A stretch of 64,000 bases of DNA, from assembly GCA_039621445.1 (NCBI GenBank), contig CP154955.1, forward strand, positions 6,804,010 to 6,868,009, read 5' to 3'. The translations under genes were made by a program, and so were the position numbers. Each line of letters opens with the position of its first letter. Position 1 is the first letter of the stretch. Positions 1-9,143 of this stretch are shown here, piece by piece. Below the pieces are notes generated by a model. The model saw only the letters and a program-made list of their open reading frames with translations. It had not been told where the DNA came from and did not search any database. The DNA is from Euglena gracilis (Eukaryota > Euglenida > Euglenophyceae > Euglenales).

Positions 1-691
1 CAGCCTCGTCCAGATCCTCGTCAAGACCGACCATGAGAGTCTCCAACACTGGCATACCGAGGATTTGAACAAGGCCATGTCATCGGTCGGAAGGCGATGC
101 AGATGGCATGAGTTCTTGAGTCAATTCAACCTTGTGGTTATCTATACCCCTGGTCACACACAAAACGTAGCGGATCCGCTCAGTCGGGCCCCTTGGTATT
201 ACCCTGGGAACCCGGATGAGGGAGACGCGACTTTTCATGGAAGTCAGGAAGCTGACGAACACGCACGTCGAAACGACGCTGCGGATAATCTTTTGGATTC
301 TTTTCCCGTTTCACAACTATTCCTGGTCCCACCAGTGCGAGGAAGGCGCCGACGTGGAAGCACGTCCGGGCCCCGGCGCATTACGCGCACGGAGTCCCCT
401 TCTCCACTGTTCTTTCGCGAATGGGATTATAGTCGTGATCCGGTGTATGACACCATTGTCACCAGACTTCGTAATGGCGAAGTGCTGAACAATTACACTC
501 TTTCACCTTTACGGTTGGTTTTTCGCAATGAATCGGGTTACAAATATTGTATTCCCCAGGACCTGGTTGATGATGTGATTTTGTGTTATCACAACCATGG
601 TCACCCTGGGGCCCCCAAACTTCTTTCGTTGGTGGGCCGCAGGTACTGCACAACCCTGAGCGAGAAAGAGCTTTACTCACGCTGTTTGTGA
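1..691 (+). pseudogene. Element A copy 1: end of RNase H and His half of the integrase zinc finger (partial)
   Basis: This is the 3' part of a Ty3/gypsy pol gene, cut by the window edge. It matches 26612-27302 almost base for base (offset 26611). The visible part contains the end of RNase H (KTDHESL, then DPLSR), a basic linker, and the two-His half of an HHCC integrase zinc finger (YHNHGHPG). The frame stops at a TGA (689-691). The Cys half (CQIC) continues in the same frame directly after this stop, as in the other copy. Two bases upstream, copy 1 has TGT where copy 3 has TGG. The copy belongs to a broken element: its integrase carries a 29-bp deletion and its third ORF is interrupted by two insertions. 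Confidence 0.85.
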
Positions 692-1664
692 ATAGCGCAA
701 CGGTGTCAAATTTGCCAAGCGGTAAAACCCCGCAGAGGTACCCCCCCTGGTACGATGGACTTTTTCCCCGTACCCCCTGACATTTTTACATCCCTCTGCA
801 TGGATTTTCTGGAATTAGAACCGTGCAAAGGAACGGACGACAAAATTTACGATTACGTTTTTGTTGTCGTCTGCAGGCTGAGTGGGTACATTGTAGCCAT
901 TCCATGCCAGAAGTCAGGGTTGACTGCCCAAAGTTTGGCAACTATATTTTTGGAGAAATGCATTTGCTTAATGGGTTTACCGAATGAAATCGTGAGTGAT
1001 CAAGACCATCTGATTTCTTCAAGGTTTTTCACCACTTTGTGCGGTTTACTCGGAATCGAGCAACATTTTTCCATTATATACCGACCCAAAGGCAATGGTG
1101 GAGCCGAGGCAGCCGTGAAATCCGTCGTGAATATGCTTCGCCTTTCACTTTCTACCATGGTCTTTGTTTTATATCAATACCCTACCAGGGTTGGCTTTGC
1201 CTCACTCCCCCTATAAATTAGTTTTCGGACGGGAACCTCCGGCAATAGGGGATGTCCCTTCGGAGAGACCCGCCCGAACGAGTGTCAGTTGCGAGACCTG
1301 GTTGGCGGAAGTAGAAAATCTACGTTCTGCAGTCCAGAAGCGCGTCACTGATATTCATGCAACAAAACGGAAATCGTTTTTGCAGAACTTCAAGTCACCT
1401 GTGTATAGTCCCGGTGACCGCGTGTGGGTACGGAATAGCCGCACTCGCATGCAGTCTTCCAAGCTGGACCCCCTCTGGCTCGGCCCCTGTGAAATCCTAG
1501 AAAGACTAGGTACCAGCGGGCGTTACAAGGTTGCATTACCGAATGGTGTTGAGGACGTTCATATGGACGACTTCAAACCATACCTGTCGCCACCGGATGG
1601 GAAACCCTCCCGTGTTTGCACTTCAAACCCCGTTCCAGATTACCTGAGACGGACGACTTTGTAG
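692..1664 (+). pseudogene. Element A copy 1: integrase core, broken by a 29-bp deletion
   Basis: This encodes a retroviral-type integrase that would join element cDNA to host DNA. The Cys pair CQIC of the zinc finger lies just after the TGA at 691. The DDE core starts at 755, with CMDF (first Asp), VSDQD (second Asp) and NGGAEAA (Glu). Compared with 27303-28304, a 29-bp segment is missing near 1151, which shifts the frame. The reading frame therefore breaks into 755-1216 and 1164-1664. The GPY-like C-terminal part (WLGPCEILERLG) is readable in the second piece. The copy cannot make a complete integrase. Confidence 0.85.
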
Positions 1665-1846
1665 TCGATAAAATTATCGATCACAAAATTGACAAAGGTA
1701 TGCACCTTTGGAAGGTCCGCTGGAAAGGGTACGGGCCCGAGGAGGACACTTGGGAGCCAGCAACCAGTTTTGCTGGGTATGTCCAGCAAGATTGGAAGCT
1801 GTGGAACAAGAAGCATAACATTGATGTTTCCATGACAAGTTTTTGA
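1616..1846 (+). CDS. Element A copy 1: chromodomain in the -1 frame
   Basis: A chromodomain of the kind that targets chromoviral integrases to chromatin. The characteristic core is readable (VDKIIDHKI, WKVRWKGYGPEEDTWEP). The frame is -1 relative to integrase and overlaps its end, exactly as in the copy at 28256-28486. It would therefore be made by frameshifting, or the frame was lost in the common ancestor of both copies. The hairpin TTGCTGG/CCAGCAA lies at 1770-1789; the other copy has a G-U wobble in the same stem. Confidence 0.8.
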   Translation: MHFKPRSRLPETDDFVVDKIIDHKIDKGMHLWKVRWKGYGPEEDTWEPATSFAGYVQQDWKLWNKKHNIDVSMTSF

Positions 1847-2008
1847 GAACGCATGGGAAACCCATGTTGTTTTCTCTTCTTTTTATCATTGATTCTTATC
1901 ATTCTTTCTTTCCGCAGACTTTTTACCAAATAATACTCAAGCGGTTATCCTCACACACCTTACAACCAACAACCCAAACATCCCACCGTACCGACCCCGG
2001 GCTGTATT
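1847..2008 (+). promoter_or_regulatory. Spacer with 3' splice-site-like tract and CA-rich leader before the third ORF
   Basis: After the chromodomain stop there is a hairpin (arms CATGGG/CCCATG, loop AAA), then a long pyrimidine tract ending in CCGCAG at 1917. A CA-rich stretch of about 90 nt without any ATG follows and leads directly to the ATG at 2009. This looks like a splice acceptor, cis or trans, followed by a 5' untranslated leader. The same sequence occurs at 28487-28648. Confidence 0.5.
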
Positions 2009-2600
2009 ATGCTGCCCGGCGGAAGGGAGCCAGGCGGAGGACCGCCTTACCACCCCACCACTCACCTTCAACCTGACCAGTATGCGTACCGATACGGTAC
2101 GCAGCCACCTGCACGGACTGCGGCTCAGGGAAACCCTGAAGCCAGCAGCAGTAGCAGGATGACCCAGATGCCCGCGGAAGCGCGGCCATCTCAGCCATCA
2201 GGCTCTCGTCGCCTCCCACCGTATGCGGGTGTGATGATCCACCGCACGGCGGAGACGATGAACCGGGTTATGCGTATGAGCGCAAACCCCGCACCAGACC
2301 AACTCGCACAGGGATTGTGGGATGACCACTGCCGTAAAGTTTTGACCATCGCGAATACCCCTCCGGCCCTGTGGTGTATGTGCGCCCAGGCGACGATGAC
2401 CGGTCTGGTGTATTACACCGACCCGGACGCGTCGGGATTCGCGGCGGACATTACCATGCGTGACCTGGGCGTGGAAGTCCCGCCACAGGTGGCACGGCAG
2501 GTACCACCAGTTGGCACTTACACTGCACATTTTCGTGCTCACTCCCCCGGATTACCCGAGGAAGAGACAGTGGAAGCACCTGTCCGGAGTGAACACCCAC
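2009..2600 (+). pseudogene. Element A copy 1: N-terminus of the large third ORF, cut by an insertion
   Basis: This is the first ~197 codons of the 1814-residue ORF that is intact at 28649-34093. It is rich in Pro, Gln, Arg and Ser and has no signal peptide. Reading is interrupted at 2600 by a small LTR element; the coding sequence resumes at 3894 after it. I do not recognise a family. The empty site is preserved at 29240, which shows that the insertion came later. Confidence 0.8.
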
Positions 2601-2920
2601 TGTGAGTGGTCCAGGTGCATTTTTGTAGTCACCAGGAAATCACAGGCTGAAGCCTTATTCAAACAGGCAGATCCTAATTCACAGAAAAAATGATGGTGCT
2701 GTCTGTAGGTGGCTGTCAACATACACTGTTCACTCTGTTGTCTGGGATTACTTTCCTGAGATTGGATTTGTTTGATTTTGTCTGCGGCGCAAGTTTATTT
2801 CAAGTTTGGTCATTGCTGTTGGAAGTGGGATTTTGGGAAAGAGATTTCAGTGAAAGGGATGTCAAGTCAAGGAAGGGGCTCCAGAAGTCAGGTCCGTGGT
2901 AAGGGGACCTCGGACTTTCA
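2601..2920 (+). repeat. 5' LTR of TRIM-like element
   Basis: 320 bp, beginning TGTGAGTGGTCC and ending GGACTTTCA. It is nearly identical to 3570-3889. Confidence 0.85.
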
Positions 2921-3569
2921 TGAACAGTGTACCAGGACAGTGTCCCAGTCCAGTTCGAACAGGGGACGCCATCGAGATTTACAGCCAGATTTGCTGAGAT
3001 GTCGTTCTGTTGCCTGCCAGACAGATTCTCTGAGACTGGAATCTGTGGCTTGCCAAACACCTGGCAAAAAGCGGACAAGGGCCAGACGGCTGCAGCGAAG
3101 ATGGATCGACCACCAAAAAAGATTGGAAGATTTGAAGATTGATGCACAAAATTGGGGACCAGATTGGACATTGGAAAGAGATTGTGATTGGTAATTACAA
3201 CTTGCTGCAACTTTGATTGTTGTCGGCTGCTGGGTACTTGTCTTTGGCTGTGGCCTGTCGCCGCGGTACTGTGTGTACACCTGTGGATCGGCTGCGAAAG
3301 CATTTACCCGATGTGGCCTGATGCCGCAGAAGTGTGCTGCAATTTGGCTACTAATCCTTCATTGGCTGTAACATAGTCACTCAGATCGTGTCACCCCTGT
3401 GTGCTGTGTGGTGTGTCGGTGGCAGGTGTGAAGGCAATCACCCAGGACAGTACCATTGCAATTTCAAATGGACCACTTTTTTTTGCCTGGCCCCTCAAAA
3501 AATTCTGATGCACCTGGCCCAATTTGGAGTCAGGTCAGATTGCCGAGGGCAATCTCTTGGGCAGGGGGG

Positions 3570-3889
3570 TGTGAGTGGTCCAGGTGCATTTTTGTAGTCA
3601 CCAGGAAATCACAGGCTGAAGCCTAATTCAAACAGGCAGATCCTAATTCACAGAAAAAATGATGGTGCTGTCTGTAGGTGGCTGTCAACATACACTGTTC
3701 ACTCTGTTGTCTGGGATTACTTTCCTGAGATTGGATTTGTTTGATTTTGTCTGCGGCACAAGTTTATTTCAAGTTTGGTCATTGCTGTTGGAAGTGGGAT
3801 TTTGGGAAAGAGATTTCAGTGAAAGGGATGTCAAGTCAAGGAAGGGGCTCCAGAAGTCAGGGCCGTGGTAAGGGGACCTCGGACTTTCA
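3570..3889 (+). repeat. 3' LTR of TRIM-like element
   Basis: 320 bp and preceded by a G-rich purine tract. It is followed by CCAG and the resumed coding sequence GTGTGAAAG. Confidence 0.85.
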
Positions 3890-3893
3890 CCAG

Positions 3894-5709
3894 GTGTGAA
3901 AGAAAGTATTTTTCGATCCCCTGAGCGCATGCCCCCGCGGGATTATCCTGCGCAGGAGCCTGTGTCTCAGTACACCGTCTCTGAGGATTATCCCCAGGAG
4001 GCGCCAATGCCACGGGATCAGTACGTATATCCACCTCAACCCCACCCAACCATACCTGACCCTATCCCACGACGTCCTGCGGAGGGAAATCCTCCCCCGA
4101 CGTCTGACTCTGCCCGAAGCGCTCGTCCGCGGGAAGCCACGGCAGCGCCTCGTGCGGCACCAGTTCCCCCGGCACGGGATGAACCCGTTAACCCGTGGAC
4201 TGGTCGGCCGTTCGAGACTGAGGAGGAGCGTCAACAGTATGAATATGCTGTGACGATCCAACGACAAATCGCACGTCGCCCCCCTGTTTCCGCTGGCCAG
4301 GGATACCCTTCCCGGGCGGAAATGACACGGGAAGAGCGCCAGCAGTATGATGCTGCTGTGTCGGCTCTCACAGGAGTGCCAGCTCCATCACGGTCAAGTC
4401 AACCAGCGCGACAGCGGGACGTGGCTGTGGCGGAAGCGCCACCAGCACGACCCACAAGCTCTGCCGCCGGCAAGCGTGACCGCGGCCCGGAAAATCTGAC
4501 GCCGCAGCCACAGCGCCGCTCGCCGAGGTCGGAAAATCCGCCCGCGGCGATGCACGTCGACGCTGAGGAGGAAGCTCCGCCAGCGCCCGACGTGACGGCA
4601 GAACAGGCACGTCGGGAAACCCGACCATCCCCAGTCGCACCGGTTTACTCGAATCGTGGTGATGCTGAGCAGGAATTTGCTCGAACGCCAAGCACGGAAT
4701 CCGTGACTTACCCAGTGTTTACGCCAAAAGACCCAGAATACTGGGAATACTTTGACCCATACCGGGCGACATTCGAATGGCTGTCAAACACAAAGGGCAA
4801 GGGTAAAGGAAAGGGCAAAGGTAAGGGGAAAGGAAAAGGCCAGGAGAAAGGTGGGAAAGCCCCACCTGGCAAAGGCGGAAAAGCCGCCTGGTCAGCTCCA
4901 GGCAAAGGCGGAAAATCTGCCGGACACCCAGCAGGCAAGGGCGGGAAAGCCGCCGAACCTTCGAAAACGAAGGATTATGACGTTGCCTCAGTGTTCAAGT
5001 ACCTGGAGGAGATCTGGCCGAAAATCGACGAAGATCTCCAAAAGTTCACAAGGGCAGGCAACGTGATCCACCGACCACCGGATGCGGTGCTCGAAGTGGT
5101 ACAGAATCGTATGAACGATCACTGCAAACGTTTTTTCTACAGTGCCGAACTTCATGCGTTCGAGGGATACCCTCATTCGAATGAAGTTGTCCTGGACCAG
5201 ATGCCTGGTTTCTGGGAACTGTGGTTCTGGTTGGGATACCCCTGCCAGAATTTCGGCATTTTTACCGACCGAAACGGTCTGACGTATATCGATTGCCTGA
5301 ATACCTGTGAAGACGGCGAAACGTTCGTCGCACAGTTGAAGGAAATCTTCAACCACATGTTTTCAGTCAGCGCACTGGGAATCCAGTGGAAGTATTACCC
5401 CCTGCCGGAAAAACTCCAGGCGCAGGCTGCGGTAATGTTCACGAACAACCTCCAAGTCTTCTTGGACAGCATGTATGGCATACTGCTCAAGGTACTGGAC
5501 GTGGACCTCGCGTACCCCCAGCGGTACAAACTGGAATGCCAGTTTTGCAAGGAAGTCCACATCGTTGACTTCTGGGGTTTCGGAGAACGCGGAAAACCGC
5601 CTCCGTCTGCCGAGAATGCCGGCAGCCAGCCGACCAGGAGATTCCTCCTGCATCAGTGCCGGAATCCCCAGATTGGAACGCAGGACCGAAAGGTGCTGAA
5701 ACAGCACCG
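3894..5709 (+). pseudogene. Element A copy 1: middle of the large third ORF
   Basis: Continues the ORF interrupted at 2600 and matches 29241-31055. It is open throughout: a Pro/Arg-rich region, then a (GK)n tract from about 4794 with GKGGKA repeats, which is probably nucleic-acid binding. A folded-looking, aromatic-rich domain follows, with LECQFC and a later HQC that could bind zinc. It ends at ACCG (5706-5709), the target site of an internally deleted element B; coding resumes at 23044 in the duplicated copy. I know of no family for it. Confidence 0.8.
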
Positions 5710-5740
5710 TTTGTACGGGACAACCCCCTTTCTTGCTCCG

Positions 5741-6716
5741 TTACCGTGGCCAGGTTTGTGGACAGCTCCTCATACCCGCCTTCTGTTCGCCACACCAACC
5801 CTTCTGTCCGTTCCCCCTGTGTAATCAGCTGCTGTTCCAAGCGTGTAAACTGCAGTTCCGTGGTGTTTTGAAGTCGTTGTATCACCTCTGTGGTTTTCTG
5901 ATTCACAAACTCGGTGGCTCGCCTGAAAGTTTGGAATTCCTGTTGGAATTCCGTCATGTTCTGTACGAAACTGGACCACCAGCTTGTGTCGGCGAACCAG
6001 TCGTAATGTTCTGGTTCCGCCTCTGATTCCTCCACCCCTGCACCGTTGACCTGGAAGTGGTCTTCGTTCGGGCTCTGTCTTGCCGCTTCCAGGCTCAACA
6101 GTTGGTTCTGAGTGTCTGTGCTGGGTTCTGGGTGGAATGTGAGCTGCAGTGGCTGTGTGTCTTGGTAGATTTCCCCCAGTTCGTCGTCTTCGGTGTCTGT
6201 GAACTGTGTTGTCCCTGTTTCCTCCTGGGTCCTGGGGTTCTGTTCCCCATCTTGTTCCATTTCGACCATTGCAATTGTCATCTGCGACAATTGTGCAATG
6301 TCAATGTCGCACCCCAGGGTCCTGGCCATGTCTGTGGTCGTTTCTGTGTCGTATTCCCATTGCTCAGGTTCCTGGTTCCACTGCACGTTTTCTGGGGTGG
6401 TCATTGTGGATTCCGTCATTGTGATTCCTGTTGCTGGGTGATTGAAATGGACATCTGTCTCTGGACCAGCCGACCTAGCGACGGCTGATGAGACAGATTC
6501 CTGTGGTTTTGTGGTAATTTCCTTTTGTTCGGTCCAGCCGCTTTCGGGGGAACTGAAAATGGGCAGAAAGCCTCTGCTACCATTTGTACGGGACAACCCC
6601 CTTTCTTGCTCCGCTTGTTGTGAGTCCGTGGGGTCTCCCTGTCCCCGCGTAGGATCGATTACCCTGCCCAGTTGAATTTCAATTCCCCGCGCGGCCTTTG
6701 TTAAAAATTGTTTCAT
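5741..6716 (-). pseudogene. Element B gag N-terminal fragment
   Basis: An open frame starts at 6716 inside the LTR, reads through the LTR end and primer site, and continues into acidic, Gln-rich gag sequence ending LATVTE. It then runs on by chance into the LTR remnant and antisense ORF of element A. The part from about 6185 to 5745 matches the N-terminal gag of the long copy (17913-18588). The true gag start may be a later ATG, for example after the primer site. This piece cannot produce complete Gag. Confidence 0.65.
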
Positions 6717-7274
6717 TTTCTTGGGTTAAAAAGACCTTTTTCCTTTTCGGGGTTGGAGTTGGGTGGGTCCTTGGGGGGTCACAAATCGGGTGTAAAACAC
6801 CTGTAAGTCTTGCTCAAAGCAGCGAAATGCGTTCAAATTGGTGGTCGTGGTCAGTGAAGGTCTTCGGTGCTGGCGAACTGGCGCTTCTTAGGCACACCAG
6901 CAGCAACAACTCCTGCTTCAGACTTCACTTCAGATCACAGGACCAATGCTTGAACAGATAATCAACTTCCACTCCAATGAAATCTTGACAAACTTGAATT
7001 GGCTTGAAACTTGAACCAAATAGGCCAATGGCAAATAGATAATCAGCTTGAGCAAGGACAGTAGTGACAGAGCCCTGTGGGAGTCAGTGGTTAAAATGTG
7101 GCCAGGAGTTAAAATTCAGTTAGGAGGGGGTTATCCTAATTGTTTCATCATTGAAACAGTAGGCCCCTGGTTGGGTCAAGTCCCCTGGTTAGTTCTGTGG
7201 CGCCTGGGTTAGCTTTTAAGGTTAGCGCCTGAGGTTAGCTAACTTACCAGGGCACTCAGCACCCCTGACTCACA
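6583..7274 (-). repeat. LTR of element B (shared)
   Basis: 692 bp, outer end TGTGAG, inner end next to the Met-type primer site. A purine tract (GGGAAGGGGAG on the - strand, 7285-7275) abuts its outer end. The same LTR therefore serves as 3' LTR of the long element B (7275-18588) and as 5' LTR of the deleted derivative on the other side. The copy at 22348-23039 has the same length. Confidence 0.75.
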
Positions 7275-9143
7275 CTCCCCTTCCCAAGGAGTTGTCTACA
7301 ACTCTTTTCGACTCACTTAGGAAGGGGTGCGGAGTGCGTTTGTTGTAAGCGGGCTGGCCGTTTATGTTTTTGGTCCCAGGCTGGTCAAACATTCCCTCGG
7401 GGGGGGGGGGGGCTGGCCTGTTTTTTTTTTTCAGGTGGCTGTCCTCCCCCAGGTCCCTTGTCGGGGGGGGGGGGGCAGGCGCCCGCCCCCCCTTTTTTTT
7501 TTTAAAGGGGGGCAGCTCCCGTTCGGGGGTTCCGCCTCCGCCTACCAAGCGGTCAGTCGCCGGTCAGGAGCAAATTTTTACAAAGTTCAAGCGAAGGCTG
7601 AGTCAGGGTCTTTCGGTTAAAATCAAGCTGGGACAGGGCCAGTTTTTCTTTTTTTTTCTTTTTTTTTTCAGGGTCAGGTGGCAGGTCCTCCCACGTTTGG
7701 TCCACGGGGGGGGGCAGGCATCCAGTTATTTGTCTGTTTTTGTGGGGGGGGGCAGTTGGCTGGCCCGGTTTTTTTTTTTTCAGCTCGGTGGTTCCCCCCC
7801 CCCCCCAGGGCCAGTTCCTGAACGGGGGGGGGGTAGGCAAACGCTGCCTACCTCAGCCAAAAGGTCGTTTTCAATTCTTTTTTATACTCCCGGGGTGTAT
7901 CCTGGCACCCCGGATCTGTCCGGCGTGGGGGGGGCAGCAGGCTCCTTAATGCCCCCTTTCCGCCCCACCCCCCTCTCTTTCGCCAAACGTCTGTGTAGTT
8001 GAAAAATGCACAAATTAAGCTGAGGGCTGGGTTTCAGTTGAGCCCTCTACGCTCTGGGTCAGACCAGGTGTGGCAAACCCAGGTTCTGGTTTCTTTTTCT
8101 TTCTTTGCAGGTCCGGGGCTGCCCCCCCCCCTCTAGGCCCTTTGTAGCCGGGGGGGGTGGCAGGCGTCAAGCGCTGCCCACGGTCTGTTTTGGGGGGGGG
8201 GGCAGTTGGCTGGGCCCCCATCTTTTCCTTTCTTGTCTTTTTTTTGTTTTTCTTTTCCTTTTGCTTTTTTTTTGGGGTTTGGTGGCTGGACCCCCCCCAG
8301 GTCCCTTGTCGGGGGGGGGGGCAGGCGCCCAGCGCCGCTCCCCTTTTTTTTTTAATAAAAAATCTCTGCCCCAACCTTAGGCTGCCCGTGGGGGGGAACC
8401 CAGGCCCTCGCTGAGGGAGGGGGGGGGGCACCCTAGGTTCAGTGTGGGGGGAGCACCCCAGGTTCAGCGTGGGGGGGGGCGCTCCAGGTTCAGTGTGGGA
8501 CAGCTTCCCTTCCCACTGCGGTTGAAGAAACGGTCTGAGAGCTCTGGACAGGTAAAGGGGGGGGGGGCTGCGAGGGGGCAGCCCGAACCAATATGGGGGT
8601 GGGGGGGAAGGGAGCCTCCAGGGGGGAGCTAGCCCCAGAGGTCCCGGAGGTACCAGGGGGTGGGGCGTCGCGGGGGCGGGTCGTTGTCGGAGGAGGAGGT
8701 GGAGGTCGGCGACGCCGGGGGGGACGGGCTCCGCTCCGGAGTCCCGAGGTAGAGGGGGGGGGCTGAGGGAGCGGGGGCTGCGGGGGCTGCTGCAGACGGA
8801 GCGCCCGCGGTGGCTGCGGGGGTGTGGTGTCGTTGTTGGGGTGGGCTGGGGTGGTATTGGGGTGGGTGTAGGCTGGGTAGGGGTGGGTGTGGGCGTTCTC
8901 CAGCAGGTGGTGGGGGGAAGCTCGGCCTCGTGGGCCTTGCGTAGGGGTGGGGGTAGAATTGTGGGGATGATGAAGTCGGGGGTTGGGGGTGGCTGGTATG
9001 GGGGAGGGGGTGGGCGTCGAAGGGGTTGAGGTTGAAAGTAGGGGTGGTGCTGTTGGGGTTGTTGGTGTAGGTGTTGGCGTTGTGGACGTCGATGTCGGGG
9101 CATCTGTGAGGAAATGTGGGGACGATGAAGACAAGGGACCTTG
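7275..9143 (-). repeat. Element B 3' region: G/C-homopolymer tandem array and purine tract
   Basis: Between the integrase stop and the LTR lies about 1.9 kb of low-complexity DNA. From about 7380 to 8345 similar units recur: a T run ending in CAGG, a GGTGGC or GTTGGC box, CCTCCCCCAGGTCCC-like sequence, and a run of 8-14 G. From 8400 to 9100 the + strand is G/T-rich and the - strand encodes only Pro/Ser/Thr-rich frames without a recognisable domain. It ends in the polypurine tract adjoining the LTR. On the - strand the transcript would be C-rich. I treat it as an extended 3' untranslated region; a Pro-rich tail protein cannot be excluded. Confidence 0.55.

Larger units (their letters stand above)
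2601..3889 (+). mobile_element. TRIM-like LTR element (copy 1)
   Basis: A 1289-bp element with two 320-bp direct terminal repeats (2601-2920 and 3570-3889) that differ at only a few positions. The repeats start TGTGAG and end TTTCA (TG...CA). A purine tract GGGCAGGGGGG precedes the 3' repeat. Flanks CCAC/CCAG look like a 4-bp target duplication with one change; the empty site at 29240 reads CCAC. The 649-bp interior has only short, unconvincing ORFs, so the element must be moved by proteins made elsewhere. The TGTGAG end and purine tract resemble those of element B. I could not identify a primer-binding site. Confidence 0.85.
5710..7274 (-). mobile_element. Internally deleted element B: LTR, primer site and gag 5' end
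   Basis: Read on the - strand: a 692-bp LTR (7274-6583, beginning TGTGAG), then TGGTAGCAGAGG (6582-6571). That 12-mer is complementary to the usual 3' end of eukaryotic initiator tRNA-Met and fits a primer-binding site. Gag-coding sequence follows to about 5741, then only the last ~31 nt of the second LTR (5740-5710). In the duplicate copy at 21475-23039 the insertion is flanked by ACCG on both sides, so it is an integrase product that later lost its interior. Here the outer end at 7274 does not return to ORF sequence: the LTR runs into a full element B. Confidence 0.8.

Noticed and set aside
1599-1607. GGGAAAC as a slippery heptamer for the chromodomain frameshift
   Set aside because: The register is GGG AAA CCC in the integrase frame, not X XXY YYZ, and the other copy has GGAAACC instead.
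5487-5740. C-terminal part of the 409-codon - strand ORF (5487-6716)
   Set aside because: Beyond the LTR remnant it is the antisense of the third ORF of element A, open by chance.
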